From the NCBI RefSeq assembly GCF_040939455.1, contig NC_134106.1, forward strand, positions 76,825,001 through 76,889,000: a DNA stretch of 64,000 nt, written 5' to 3'. The position numbers were made by a program, and so were the translations under genes. The first letter of the stretch is position 1. Each line of letters begins with the position of its first letter. Below are positions 51,791 through 63,740 of this stretch, piece by piece. Below the pieces are notes generated by a model. It was not told where the DNA came from. It searched no databases and was given only the letters and a program-made list of their open reading frames with translations. Source of the DNA: Microcebus murinus. Lineage: Eukaryota; Chordata; Mammalia; Primates; Cheirogaleidae.

Positions 51791-52303
51791 TCACAGCCCT
51801 GAGGAAATGCAGATGATCAGTCAACATCTGAAAAGATGCTCAGCTGCCTTAGAGGTCAGGGAACTGGAAATGTAAACACCAACAGCACTCACAGCATCTC
51901 AGTTTTCATTCATCCAGCGAGCACACTTCAAAAAAGGCCTGTAACTCTCAGGCTTGGAGGTGGGGGACTGACTGACACTCACATGTCCTACCAGTGGAGG
52001 CATGAATTGCTTCAAATTTGGGGGAAAGCAGTCTGGTAGAATGTATTAAAATGTTTAACACACACAGACCTTTTGACCCCATTCCTCAGAAGCAAACACT
52101 CTAGAATATAAGGTTGTATGTACACAGACGTGCACTGCAGCATTGTTTGAGAGGCAAAACACTAGAAGCCATCTGCATACTCATCAAGAGGGAATGGCCG
52201 GGTAAATTACAGTACATTCATAGAAGACAATGTTTACAGCAATTATATAAGTTAGATCTCTATATATTGATCTGGAGGGATGTTTGCAAAATATTTTAAG
52301 TGA

Positions 52304-52374
52304 AAAAAGTAATTTAATAATATTTGTATAGTAGTACAAATTAAAAAGTAATTTAATAATATTTGTATAGTAGT
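52304..52374 (+). repeat. Perfect 32-bp tandem duplication
   Basis: AAAAAGTAATTTAATAATAT followed by TTGTATAGTAGT occurs at 52304-52335 and again at 52343-52374, a period of 39 with a 7-base spacer. No mismatch, so it is recent. Confidence 0.97.
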
Positions 52375-52464
52375 TATATGTTTTTATGTTTCACATTCAT
52401 ATTTACAGTATTTTTCAGAAACTTCCTATGTGTGTGTATTTGTTTGAATATGTTCATATAAGCA

Positions 52465-52657
52465 TAGGGCAGTGATGCTCCACTGGGGACAATTTTGTCC
52501 CCCCTGGGGACACGTGGCAATGGCTGAAGACATTTTTAGTTGTCATGACTGAATGACATAGACATATAATGAACACAACACAGGCACCCCCACCCCATCC
52601 CACAAGTAATTATCAGCCCAAAATGTCAGTTGTGCTGAGGCCGAGAAACCCTGGTGT
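52465..52657 (+). mobile_element. MER5A-like hAT DNA transposon
   Basis: CAGTGATGCTCCACTGGGGA start, 'ggcaatggctgaagacattttt', and GAGGCCGAGAAACCCTGG end. The inverted termini of the MER5 group are visible. Confidence 0.88.
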
Positions 52658-52783
52658 AGAGAAAAGAAAAAAAGCAAACACCAAACTGTTAACTTTTTAC
52701 TTACACATCTGTGCTGTTTGACTTATTACAATGTGCATTTATTTTGACAATTAAAAATTATCCTATAAAGTAAAAGATAATAT

Positions 52784-53137
52784 TCAATAAAAGTTTATTG
52801 TTCTGGCAAAGACAATGATGGAGCAGGAGTGGCAGTCTGTTCGCCAAGTCAAACTGTGTCCCAAGGAGACCTGAGTGGGCAGGGGCGTGAGAGGAGAGTG
52901 GTGGATGCCGGAGGCAGCAGGGGATGGGTGGGGGGCCTGGTCCTGACCTTGGAGCTCACCCACACAATCTGAATAATCCCAGGGTGTGGCTGAGGTTTTC
53001 CTGAACTGGACAAGGGCCTGCAAAAATTTCCTATTATGAGGCAAGCCTACCATGAGAGTGAGAAACAAGATGAAACTCAATTTCCTTTTTCTAGCCTGGA
53101 CTAAACCACCTATGGTCAGGAAGCAGGGAATCATCAC
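52784..53137 (-). other. Possible minus-strand 3' UTR ending in AATAAA
   Basis: On the minus strand the sequence ends CCAGAACAATAAACTTTTAT, a good poly(A) signal at about 52791-52799. A 117-codon frame covers it (including SATPWDYSDCVGELQGQDQ) but has no recognisable domain. It could be the last exon of a long non-coding RNA or chance. Confidence 0.25.
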
Positions 53138-53200
53138 ACATCAGCTGTTCCTTAGGAAAGGGTTGTGCGGTCAATTAAGGTGGGAAAACTCTGTCTTAAA

Positions 53201-53551
53201 CCACAGGTAGGCTGGGCGTGGTGGCTCACATGTGTAATGCTAGCACTCTGGGAGGCCGAGGTAGGAGGATTACTTGAGCTCAGGAGTTCGAGACCACCCT
53301 GAGCAAAAGCAAGACCCCATCTCTACTAAAAATAGAAAAAAATTACCTGGGCAACTAAAAATAGAAACAAATTAGCCAGGCATGGGGTACATGCCTGTAG
53401 TCCCAGCTACTCAGGAGGCTGAGGCAGTAGGATCACTTGAGCCAGGAGTTTGAGGTTACAGTGCCGAGGCAATACAGCAAGACTCTGTCTCAAAAAAAAA
53501 AAAAAAAAAAAACAACCCAAAAAACAAACAAACAAAAAACCCCCACAGGTA
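53201..53551 (+). mobile_element. Alu with short target-site duplication
   Basis: The body is at 53210-53542, from GCTGGGCGTGGTGGCTCAC to a long A/C tail. CCACAGGTA flanks it at 53201-53209 and 53543-53551. Confidence 0.92.
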
Positions 53552-54100
53552 AATTAAATGATTCTTTGCTGCAGGCCTTATCAGAGCCTTTAATATGCTA
53601 GTGTGCATCCCCAAGAGGGTGGTCATTAAATGTGTGACTTCCCTGTCTTAACAACTTTTTCTTGAGAACATATCTAGAGACCTGGATTCTAGTGAAATAC
53701 TAACCTAGTCTAACTATAGTTTTACTGCTGAGGAAATGGCCAAAAGGAGAAAAAGTCACTGGCTGAACTAGCTGGTGGGCCTAGCTGTTTTAGTGATGTT
53801 ATGACCAATACTTTTTCCCCCACCAAACTTCTTACCACAGGCACTAATAAATTATAGATCCTGGGGAACATGCCTCAGAATTTTTTTCCAATTTAATTTG
53901 GAGGGGATGCAGTGGAGGTAAGGGAGAAGGGAGTAACCGTTGGAAGCCATTCAAAGCAAAACTCACTTTTAAGGAGGATCAAGACATTTTTGGCCTCAGA
54001 GGAGACTATTTTTTTCTTTGTGTAGGGGGCACCCAGGAAGATCAGATATGATCCTATGAAGCAATACTCTACCAGGTCCTTTGGAAAATATTATAACCTG

Positions 54101-54245
54101 GAGCAGGGCCTGGTGGTTCATGCCTGTAGTTCCAGCTACTTGGGAAGCTGAGGCTGGAGGATTGCTTTAGCCCAGGAGTTCAAGGCTGTAGTGAGCTATG
54201 ACCACCCTGTAGACAACGTGGTGCTTTGAAAAAAGAAAAAAAAAA
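54101..54245 (+). mobile_element. Single-arm Alu-related SINE
   Basis: Short 7SL-derived monomer starting GAGCAGGGCCTGGTGGTTCA and ending in an A-rich tail at about 54245. A short AACCTG repeat flanks it. It lacks the second arm. Confidence 0.75.
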
Positions 54246-55259
54246 TCGTAACCTGCATGGGTCAGGTGGGAACACCTGGGACTTCAGCCCTCCCCAATTT
54301 ACCTCAAATTGACATCATTGGACCATAAGTCCTATAAACTGCTTTTTGTATATTCTGTTCGAGTACTAAATTTTCTGAAAATTACTGGATGCTATTATAT
54401 CCCATGCCTCTGCAGTGCAGTGGGGATTCAATGATGAATAGAGCATAATTCCCACAACAAAGGGATTTTCCATCTGGTAGGGCAATACAGACACTGCATG
54501 CAGCTAGAATGCTACACTATACTGACAATGTGAATTAAGTGTTAAGAGCAGATGGAGGGCATACCGTATCTGAAGGCTCTTGAATGCCCACCTTGCTAAG
54601 AAACTTGCAAACCTTAGCCTCTGGGCAATGGAGAGCTATGCAAGGCATTTTCTGTTTTAAACACAGAACTCTAGTAAACAGGCAGCCACAGTAAGTTCTG
54701 TGACTCCATTTCCCATTGTTAACTCCCCTTCCTGCTCCTCCTCCTCTAAAAACCTCGAGGAATAGCAACCTCCTCACCCCACGTCACCCCAAATAACGCT
54801 CTGGTCCTGGGAGGGGTCCAACGTCTGGCCCTAACTTTCTCCTGTCACCAGCTCTGCTCAGGCCTGGACCCTGTCACCTCCTGCAGTACCAATGTAACAG
54901 GAAAACGATGCTACGACTGCAGGCAGGTCCTGTTCAAGTTCTGGCCCATGCAACAAATTCGCAATGGCTCACGCATGCCAGGTGAACCAGCGTCGTCATT
55001 AATTAACTAGCCTATCAATGAACACAGTGGTCTTTAGGAGCAGCCCAGTCCTAAATTGAGGTCATTTAGGGTTCAGCAGGTCTCTGGACAGACCAGAACT
55101 TAATGTCGCCCAGCAGCAGCCTCCACGTTCGCTGAACAGAACTATCAGGCAAGACACCCAGGAACTCCAGTGGGGTTGGGACACTGAGTTCCAGGGATGC
55201 AAAATAACTCGCCTACACCCTACGCGTTACTAAGAGCAAAGCCTGACCATACCACGATT

Positions 55260-55449
55260 GAGACCCATTCCCCACGAGCCTCCGAGGCTGCCAGGCCGAG
55301 CTGGGCATGCGCACTCCCTGGCCCGCGTCCCGTGAGTGGGCGGGGCGAAAGTGGAAGGCTGAGCGGGAGGAGGAAAGAGGCCCGCCCCCGGAAATCCCGC
55401 CTGTCTCTGCAGCCTAGTCCCGGAAGTGTTGCTGCTTGTCGCGGGTGTG
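55260..55449 (+). promoter_or_regulatory. COX5B: COX5B CpG-island promoter and 5' leader
   Basis: The DNA turns CpG-rich from about 55260 and stays so into intron 1 (about 55760). Sites visible by eye: an NRF1-like GGGCATGCGCA at about 55303-55313, a GC box GGGCGGGGC at 55338-55346, and two ETS/GABP (NRF-2) cores, CCGGAAAT at 55388-55395 and CCGGAAGTG at 55419-55427. The second ETS core lies 23 bp before the ATG. GABP, Sp1 and YY1 control of COX5B is established in rodents and human. The exact transcription start cannot be read from sequence. No TATA box is evident. Confidence 0.85.
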
Positions 55450-55552
55450 ATGGCTTCAAGGTTACTTCGCGGAGCTGGAGCGCTGGCCGCGCAGGGCCTG
55501 AGAGCCCGCGGTCCCAATGCGCCGGCTGCGGTGCGCTCCATGGCGTCTAGAG
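55450..55552 (+). CDS. COX5B: COX5B exon 1: mitochondrial presequence
   Basis: Cytochrome c oxidase subunit 5B, a nuclear-encoded peripheral subunit on the matrix side of complex IV that binds one zinc ion. This exon encodes residues 1-34 plus one base. MASRLLRGAGALAAQGLRAR begins an arginine-rich, acid-free targeting peptide. By homology the mature protein starts after RSM at about residue 32. The ATG has G at -3 and +4. The donor is G|GTACTC. Other long frames across this GC-rich exon, on both strands, are shadows. Confidence 0.97.
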
Positions 55553-56110
55553 GTACTCGGCTCGCCGGGCGCGCCAGGGGCCGGCGCCGTTGCGCTCCGG
55601 GGGTAGTCCTGGGGCAGCAACACGGGGCGGGCCGGCCCGTGCGGCTCCTCAGGGCCTCAGTGACCACCTTACCGCCCGGGGTGCCTCGGGCTCCTTGGGC
55701 GTCTCTCTGTAATTCCGGGCTGCGGCTCGCCGAATTGAGCCCGCAGTGAAAGTATCCTAAACAGAGATCGGGGGTGACCTTGGAGGGCAGAGGCTGGCAG
55801 CCGGGATGGGGAGGGGCCCGGCCGTCCTTCGATACTACGCCTACCTCAAGACAGATGGGCTCTGACCTGCTTTTGGAAAAATTGGCCTCTGGCTGGAGCA
55901 AGAAAAGCTTCCGCTAGTTGCCACTTTGGGGTATCGTGACTTGGTGGTCCTTAAGGGAACTATGGCTATGGGTAGCCTTTAGGAGCTTGTGAGCCCATTA
56001 AAATTTAGGCAGAAATTTAAGTTTGGCTTTTCCTGTTTTGATCATTTCCATGTGTATTTTTCTATCTTGATCATTTCAGTCAATATTGTAATTTACTTAT
56101 CTTCCTTTAG

Positions 56111-56184
56111 GTGGTATTCCTACTGATGATGAGCAGGCGACTGGGCTGGAGAGGGAGATCATGCTAGCTGCACGGAAGGGACTG
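56111..56184 (+). CDS. COX5B: COX5B exon 2
   Basis: The acceptor is CTTCCTTTAG and the donor CTG|GTGAGA. The exon completes a glycine codon and encodes GGIPTDDEQATGLEREIMLA then ARKGL, taking the protein to residue 59. This is the N-terminal helical region of the mature subunit, close to the usual mammalian sequence (human reads GVPTDEEQATGLEREIMLA). It is 74 bp and joins exon 3 in phase 0. Intron 1 is 558 bp and intron 2 only 162 bp, the compact structure known for mammalian COX5B. Confidence 0.98.
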
Positions 56185-56346
56185 GTGAGAAACTCCCTTC
56201 TGTGGAGCTTATGGTATTGGATGGGATCAGAGTAGTCTCCTCTCCGGAAGCATTTGATCCAGGAAACATGGCTTGCAGAAACAATCCCCAGGCTTCTGGA
56301 GGGCAGGGGTTATTTGGCATAATGGCTCAATTCTTGTCTTTTTCAG

Positions 56347-56446
56347 GACCCATACAATACGCTACCCCCAAAGGGAGCTTCAGGCACTAAGGAAGATCCT
56401 AATTTAGTCCCTTCCATTACTAACAAGCGAATAGTGGGCTGTATCT
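56347..56446 (+). CDS. COX5B: COX5B exon 3: start of zinc domain
   Basis: The acceptor is TTTTTCAG and the donor ATCT|GTAAGT. It encodes DPYNTLPPKGASGTKEDPNL, then VPSITNKRIVGCI and the first base of Cys93. Cys91 and Cys93 are the first two zinc ligands (60 and 62 in mature numbering). The human equivalent of the first part is DPYNVLAPKGASGTREDPNL. The substitutions seen are mild. A longer minus-strand open frame overlapping here is a shadow. Confidence 0.98.
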
Positions 56447-56975
56447 GTAAGTACCTCAGCTTTATTTTCTTATCCATTTGTTTAATGTATCCTACTATAC
56501 AGGTGTCTGTAAACTGCTTCACATCTTTCGTGTGTGTGAGTAATGTTTGTAAGTAACTCGTTCTAAGAGTCCTGGCCCTTTTAAGCATCATTGTGCCTGA
56601 GTAGGTCATCCTTACAGGAAGGAAAACAACAAGACTGGCTTACTGGAAGTGCATCGTGAAAGAGAAGTATTTGTACAGAAAATACTTATTGTTGTATTGC
56701 TTCTGTGCCAGGCACTGTTTTAGGCACTAGGGATACATGCCAGAGTGGACCCTGCTTTGGGAGTCTACATAGGCATGGGAATTGTTATCATTTCGAATGA
56801 ACCAAGCATAAGGTCAGTTTACTCACAGGTAAACTCAGGGCCTCAATTTCATCTGAAAAATGAGAAGAGCTTGAACTGATGTCTTAAGATGCCAGCTGTA
56901 GTTTGAAAAAGAAATCAATGTTGAAATTCTCCCTTTCTACGCTGTATGACCTTCAACCACCTCTTTTCCTTTTAG

Positions 56976-57088
56976 GTGAAGAGGACAACAGTGTCGTCTT
57001 CTGGTTCTGGGTGCACAAAGGCGAGGCCCAGCGATGCCCTAATTGTGGAGCCCATTACAAACTGGTGCCCCACCAGTTGGCAAACTGA
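56976..57088 (+). CDS. COX5B: COX5B exon 4: zinc-binding C-terminus and stop
   Basis: The acceptor is CCTTTTAG. Exon 4 completes Cys93, runs through [20 protein letters not shown] and [16 protein letters not shown], and stops at TGA 57086-57088. The total is 129 codons, exactly the human precursor length. Cys113 and Cys116 (RCPNCGAH) are the second pair of zinc ligands. Human has TSVVWFWLH where this copy has SVVFWFWVH: several conservative changes, all ligands kept. The intact spliced frame shows that this is the functional locus and not one of the many COX5B retrocopies. Confidence 0.98.
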
Positions 57089-57165
57089 GCACCTGCACTA
57101 ATTTACTCAAAATGTGCTATAAAGTTTCTTCTTTCCATTAAAGACTAGTCATTGTTTGGCTCCTT
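57089..57165 (+). terminator. COX5B: COX5B 3' UTR and poly(A) signal
   Basis: A short 3' UTR follows the stop. The variant poly(A) signal ATTAAA is at 57137-57142, with cleavage expected around 57155-57165. A T/G-rich stretch (TTGTTTGGC...) just downstream fits the downstream element. A very short 3' UTR is typical of COX5B. Confidence 0.85.
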
Positions 57166-58663
57166 CTCCCGTAGGTGGCTGGTCTTATTTTCTTCCTGTA
57201 TTTTTGGGTAGGCTTAGAATATTCTTATTTTGGGAGTAGCTTTCTGTTAATACTAGCTTGCCATCCACTTAAAGTGTACAACCAGTGTATAGTGATTAGG
57301 TTAATAATAAAAATAGGTTGGCAACCCATAATGCAATGATTGGGACCACCTGGTACAAGGGAAAAGGATGGGTTGTGGAATTAAGCTGCTTGGATTTACA
57401 ATATTGGCTGTGTCCGTCATTTGGCTGTGTCACTGTGGGCATGTTCTCTGAGGGTCAGTTACATTTAAAAAAGATAAATACCTTGTGATATAGCAGAAGT
57501 AATGATAATATATGTAAAGAGCCCTGGCAGATAGTAGGTCTTTATAGTATCACTTTAGAGACAGGGTGGCCATGTGAGAAGAGTTTTAGGGACTTTGAAG
57601 TCTTGAGGGACCCAGGTTCAAATGAGTTCATGGGGATACCAGCAGAAAAATTCAGAATATGGGACAATTCCAGAAACCAATGACCATGTTTCTTTAAATA
57701 AATTGCAAGGAGTTGGGGGGGAAAAGGTAGGAAAAACCTATAGAGTAAAACAGATAGGGAGATACACCAAACAACAACGTATAGACCTTGTTTGAATCTT
57801 TAAAAATATTTATTTTTATTTTTTTCCTTATATATACACCATGGAGTACTAGGAATTTTGATTTCAAGAAAACGATTATAAAGGTAAAAAATAATTTGAA
57901 CTTTTATATAACTGAATAATTGATCTTTAGGTATTTATTAAATTTTTAGGTGTATTTATAGAGTTAGGTGTTCCTATGGAAATATTAGTTGGGAGAAACA
58001 CCAAAACCCACTTCAGCTACTTTTGACACCTTGGAACAAGTTCTCAGAAACTTATCTATAAAATGGAAATACCTTTTCATTTTGTGTGGAGATTAGCCAG
58101 AGGTGGCTTCAGTTACTATCTCCACAAAATTGGTTCAAACTAGACCTTTTCATGTGAACGGATGATAGAAGAGTCAGTGAAAAAAGCCCTTTCCCCTATC
58201 TTGGCTCACCCTGTCTAGAAGGTATAATCAAGAGCTATTGCTTCCATTCCTTGCTGTCATTAGCTCTGTTTCCAGGAAATGCCCAAACATTTATCTGTCC
58301 TATGAGGCCCTTCCCTCTTGGAAGGAGAGTCCCCAGGTGGCCATCTATTAAATCTAACCCCGGCACTGGCACTCCCACCTTAAATGGTTTGGTTTAGAAC
58401 CAAAACTTGTTCTAAACAAGTTTTCCAGTAACTTACCTTTAAGACTGGTCTGGTGCTGCCACTAAGCCCTCCTGTCTGGCTGGCCTGCACTTCCCTTTCC
58501 CTTCCCCCTCTCTTCTAACCCAAACTGTTTAGGGGGTGATTTTGACTCCCCACATCGTTGATCCAGTCTTTTTTCTCTGTCATTTCCAAGACCTTGCCTT
58601 TTTTTTTTAATTTAAATTTTAACCAGTTCACTCCTAAAGAAAAATCTCTAGGACATTTCCAGA
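57166..58663. other. Region 3' of COX5B without a gene
   Basis: AT-rich sequence with no splice-flanked frame. A weak MIR-like patch lies at about 57400-57560. Confidence 0.55.
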
Positions 58664-59551
<888 letters not shown>

Positions 59552-59934
59552 TTCTATAAATCCCAGTTCCCAAACCACACAAGACCATTAAAGCAGAGTA
59601 TCTTGGGGTGGAACCCGGGCATCAGAACTTTAAACAGGAAGGCTGAGAACCTCTGCTTTGGGCTAACCATGTAAGCATGAATAGCTCATTTCCTTGCCTC
59701 TTGGTAACGGGAAGCCCTAGAGGCCAAGAGGAAATATGATGTCCCCCACTAGGAGGACCAAACCTTTGCTCCTGAGTAAAGTGGGCTCCATCTTAGAAAT
59801 TGGATGCCATCTCCCCTCACCAAGGAAGAATATAAGCCTCGTTCTAATGGTATTTATTAAACTATCTGCAAGTACAGAATGAAGAACATTTTTCCAGGAC
59901 TATTTGAGAGTAAGTTGCTGATCTGATGTCCTAT

Positions 59935-60600
59935 CACATTTATTAATAAGTGTGTATTTATTACAAAGACATTCTCTTAATACCCACAATATGATCATTA
60001 AAATCAGGAAGTATGATTTATATATTTCTACCATCTAATCCTCAGATTCTATTCAAGTTTTGCTAAAAGTTCCAATAATGTCTGCTATAGCAAAAGGATC
60101 CAGTTCAGGATCATGTGTTGCCTTTGGTTCGCCTGTCTGGAACAGTTTCTCAATATTTTCTTGACTCTCTTCACCTTGACCTTTTGAGAATTATACCAAC
60201 AACTTGAGTTTGTTTCCTTGTGATTAGATTCAGGTTATGCATCTGGGGTAAGTGATGTACTCTTCTTGGAGGCGCATGATGCTGACTTGTCCCCTTGCTG
60301 ATGAGCTTTACTTTGGTCACTTTATTAAGCTAGTGTCTGCTAAACTTCTCCACTGTGAAGTTGCTCCTTAGTAAGTATCTTACAGGGCAATACTTTGTAA
60401 TCTCAATACCTTGTTCCTCATCAAACTTTCAATTTATTTATATCAGTATAGATTCATGCTTTCTTATTCAGTGGATTATAATCCATGTCTATTATTGTTT
60501 TTTGATGTTTAATTTGTTCCAAATTTGGCCAGTGGGAACCTCTTCAAGCTCCTGTGGCCTTCTGACATGCCCCTATCATTCTTTGAGCACTTCTTTTATT
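59935..60600 (-). mobile_element. L1M-type LINE fragment, antisense
   Basis: Contains TAATATTGTCCTT-like and 'tttggttcgcctgtctggaacagtt' blocks of old L1 3' ends read backwards. Related antisense pieces follow at about 60795-61060 and 61425-61990, split by the Alu at 61084-61408. Confidence 0.6.
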
Positions 60601-60639
60601 TTCTAGCATAAAATGTTCCTGGCTCATCTTCCAGGCTGT

Positions 60640-60785
60640 TAATAAACCCATGAGGCAGGCGCTATTATTATCACCCCCATGATAGAGATGGGGAAACCTA
60701 GGAACAGCTCAGGACTATGTAACTAGCAATTTTTAGTAGCAGGACTGTGAACCCAGACCATTTAGCTCCAGAGCCTGAGCTCCTT
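60640..60785 (+). mobile_element. MIR SINE fragment
   Basis: CATGAGGCAGGCGCTATTAT, 'gggaaacctaggaacagctcagg' and 'actgtgaacccagaccatttagctcc'. Confidence 0.78.
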
Positions 60786-61070
60786 TCCCCCCAATTTTTT
60801 ATTTTAAAATAATTTTAGACTTAGAGAAAAGTTGCAAAAATAGTAGAGTTCCTATTTACCTTCCACTCAATTTTCCCTAATGTTAACACCTGCCATTACT
60901 ATAGTACAACCATGGAGACAAGGAAAGTAATACTGATGCAGTACTATTAACTAATCAATAGGATTAATCTGGATTTTGCAGGGCAAAGCTCAGTAAGATC
61001 TTTCCCAACCCAGGATCTCACATCATACTTGGTCTTGTCTTCATGACCTGTCACTTTTGAACGAGAGAAC

Positions 61071-61421
<351 letters not shown>

Positions 61422-61424
61422 ATA

Positions 61425-61990
61425 GACTGCCTCTGGGTTTGCCTGCTGCTTGCTCCTGGGTAGACTAAGGTGATGCATGAATATCACAGGTGAAACTGGG
61501 CCAGCTTAGAGCATCATCAAGAGACACTGACTGAAAAAAAAAAAAGAGACACTGACTGATTACTTAAGATGTAAACTTTGACTATTTGGCTAAGGTGGTG
61601 TTTACTGGGTTTCTCTACCATAAAGCTACTATTTTTTTCTTCTGTAATCAATAAGCATCTTGTAGGGAGATACTCTGAGACAATGCAAATAATCCTTATT
61701 TTTGCCCAGTGATTTTTGCATCCTTTCTTGCCTACAACAATTATCACTGTGGTGTTTGCTCAACGGTGATTTTTTTCCATTATTCCTTTGACATTCGTTG
61801 GAATTCTACCATAAGGGAGAGCTGTTCCCTCTCCCCATGTATATATTTACTCGTTTATTTGTATGAGTCACAAATATTTTATGCTATGGCTTACCATCCA
61901 TTACAGATCTGAGCATTGGGCACTCCAAGTTGTTCCTGTGTCTCTGACACAGGCCCCTTCTTTTTAAAAGTGCTTCCTTATTTTATGGTA
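61425..61990 (-). mobile_element. Second antisense L1M fragment
   Basis: Shares ordered motifs with 60240-60600: a 'gtaagtatctt/aataagcatctt' block followed by 'gggcaatactttg/gggagatactctg'. It is therefore the same family region. It contains the poly(A)-only insertion at 61519-61558. Confidence 0.55.
61519..61558 (+). repeat. A-run flanked by perfect 15-bp direct repeats
   Basis: AAGAGACACTGACTG occurs at 61519-61533 and 61544-61558, with only ten A residues between them. This is the footprint of an insertion that consists of poly(A) alone. Confidence 0.95.
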
Positions 61991-62229
61991 TCACAAGATA
62001 TTCCAGGCTCACCTTGCATCCCTGTCTCGGGGGAAATGTAATTGCCCTACTAGAAGGACCAAACCTTCGCTCTTGGATAGAAATGGGCTCCATCTGAGCC
62101 TATGGTCACTTATCAGCTTAACTGGATCCTGGTCTCCTCACCAAGGAAAAACATAGTCCTCATTCTAATGGTATTTATTAAACTGTCTACAAGTACAGAA
62201 TGAACTTTTTCCCAGAATGGTATTTAGAA

Positions 62230-63439
62230 ACCAAGATCTGGACATTCTATGTGCTTATTGCTACCCCAATGTCACTGCTTCTAGGCCTTCCCAGCAGATA
62301 GGGCTAGAAAATGTGTGTATATAGTCTAACCTTGGCACTCACATATACATGCATTTACTTCCGTGTCTATCGGTATGTATATCAAAACCATGAGTTCATA
62401 CTACCTCCAACTGTAGTCCATCCAACCCAAGGTTCATTCCTGCCATACTATCTTCCTTATCTGTAGCTTTTCTCCAACAGTGAGAATCCCAGCAGAGCCT
62501 GAGCTGTCTAACCATGCTATCCCTGCCAGAAGAGGGGGCAGGGAGGATGCTGCACTGTGCTTTGCCTTGAAGAATGGGATTCTGATGGACATAAAGTCCA
62601 TTCCTATGGAGAGAACAGCATGAGCAGAGGCTAGCAGGCAAAGGATATGACGATGGGTAAGCCTACCACAGGGGAGAAGCATCTCAAGGGGCTTGAACCA
62701 AATGCAACAATGGGTGGTTCATGAAGGTGATTTTACCAGCATCATATCAATTTGGCTTAATTTCCCCAGGCAGAGGAGGGCAGAACTGCTTGACATTCTG
62801 GAGTAGGAAGTGTCAGAACCAAAGTTATCTGGCCTTTAGGTCTGAGAGCAAATGGATCAGGTGGGCAGGAGAATGGAGCTGTGGTCATGAACTAGAGTGG
62901 TGGTGGCCATAGTGGAAAAGAAAGGATGGTGGGAAAGGTACCGCAGAACCATGGGCCTTGGTAACTGGCTGAGCAAGGAGAAGATAAGGAAGAGGCAGGA
63001 GTCAAGTGACAAGGCTCCAGGCCAGGGGGCCAATGGAACCATGAACAAAACCCTGTGGGAGGAGTCGGTTGGGAAGAAATCATAACAGACTTAGCACAAA
63101 TTGCTTTCCCCTTGAGGGCACGTGCCAATGTAACTGCCCTGTGACCACAAAGCCTCACAAAATGTTCTGTGCAGATATGTCTCTGTGCAGATAGGTCTGA
63201 CACAGTGCTCTCCCCCCTCCTGCCTGATCTCAATTCTGGGCCTCCCTGTCCCCCACAACCTCAACTGCCTTCAACACACAGGTCTGGTCACCAACATTCC
63301 ATGGCTGGCAGCCCACCACCCAAAACACAGCCAACAACCCCCGCAAGGCCCTCCACATGCCAGCCTGACCCATCAAACCTTTTTGGTTTGTGTCACAATA
63401 TAGCCATAGGAGATCACTTACCCTTCCCCGCCAAGGCAT
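62230..63439. other. Right-hand intergenic stretch, no gene recognised
   Basis: Mostly unique DNA with short overlapping frames on both strands. From human synteny ACTR1B would be expected further right on the minus strand, but no actin-family exon is visible here. Confidence 0.5.
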
Positions 63440-63740
63440 AGGCATCCCTGCATGCTCTTCTCTCCAGCCCCGCTAGTCCGAGGTGCTTCTTTGAGCTCTT
63501 ACCTCTGCCTGGAATGCCTTTCCCTCTCCTGGCTAACACCTGGGCCCTTGTGAGTCAGCCTGCCCCACCTGTTGGGTTAGATGCCTGGCCTCTTTGTCCC
63601 CACAACTCTGTACTGAAATGACCTGTTTCTCTTACTCTGGACCTGCATGTTTGTTGGGGCAAGGATGTCTACCATTTGCCCAAATACATGGAACCCTCCC
63701 AGACACACAGTAGGTGCTCAAATACTTAATCAAGGAAGAA
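63440..63740 (+). mobile_element. L2 3' fragment
   Basis: TCTGCCTGGAATGCCTTTCC and 'agacacacagtaggtgctcaaatactta' match the L2 3' end. The open frames here are spurious. Confidence 0.7.

Noticed and set aside
55230..55901. 223-codon minus-strand frame over the COX5B promoter and exon 1
   Set aside because: GC-rich shadow of the CpG island. Alanine/proline/arginine-rich composition and no family resemblance.
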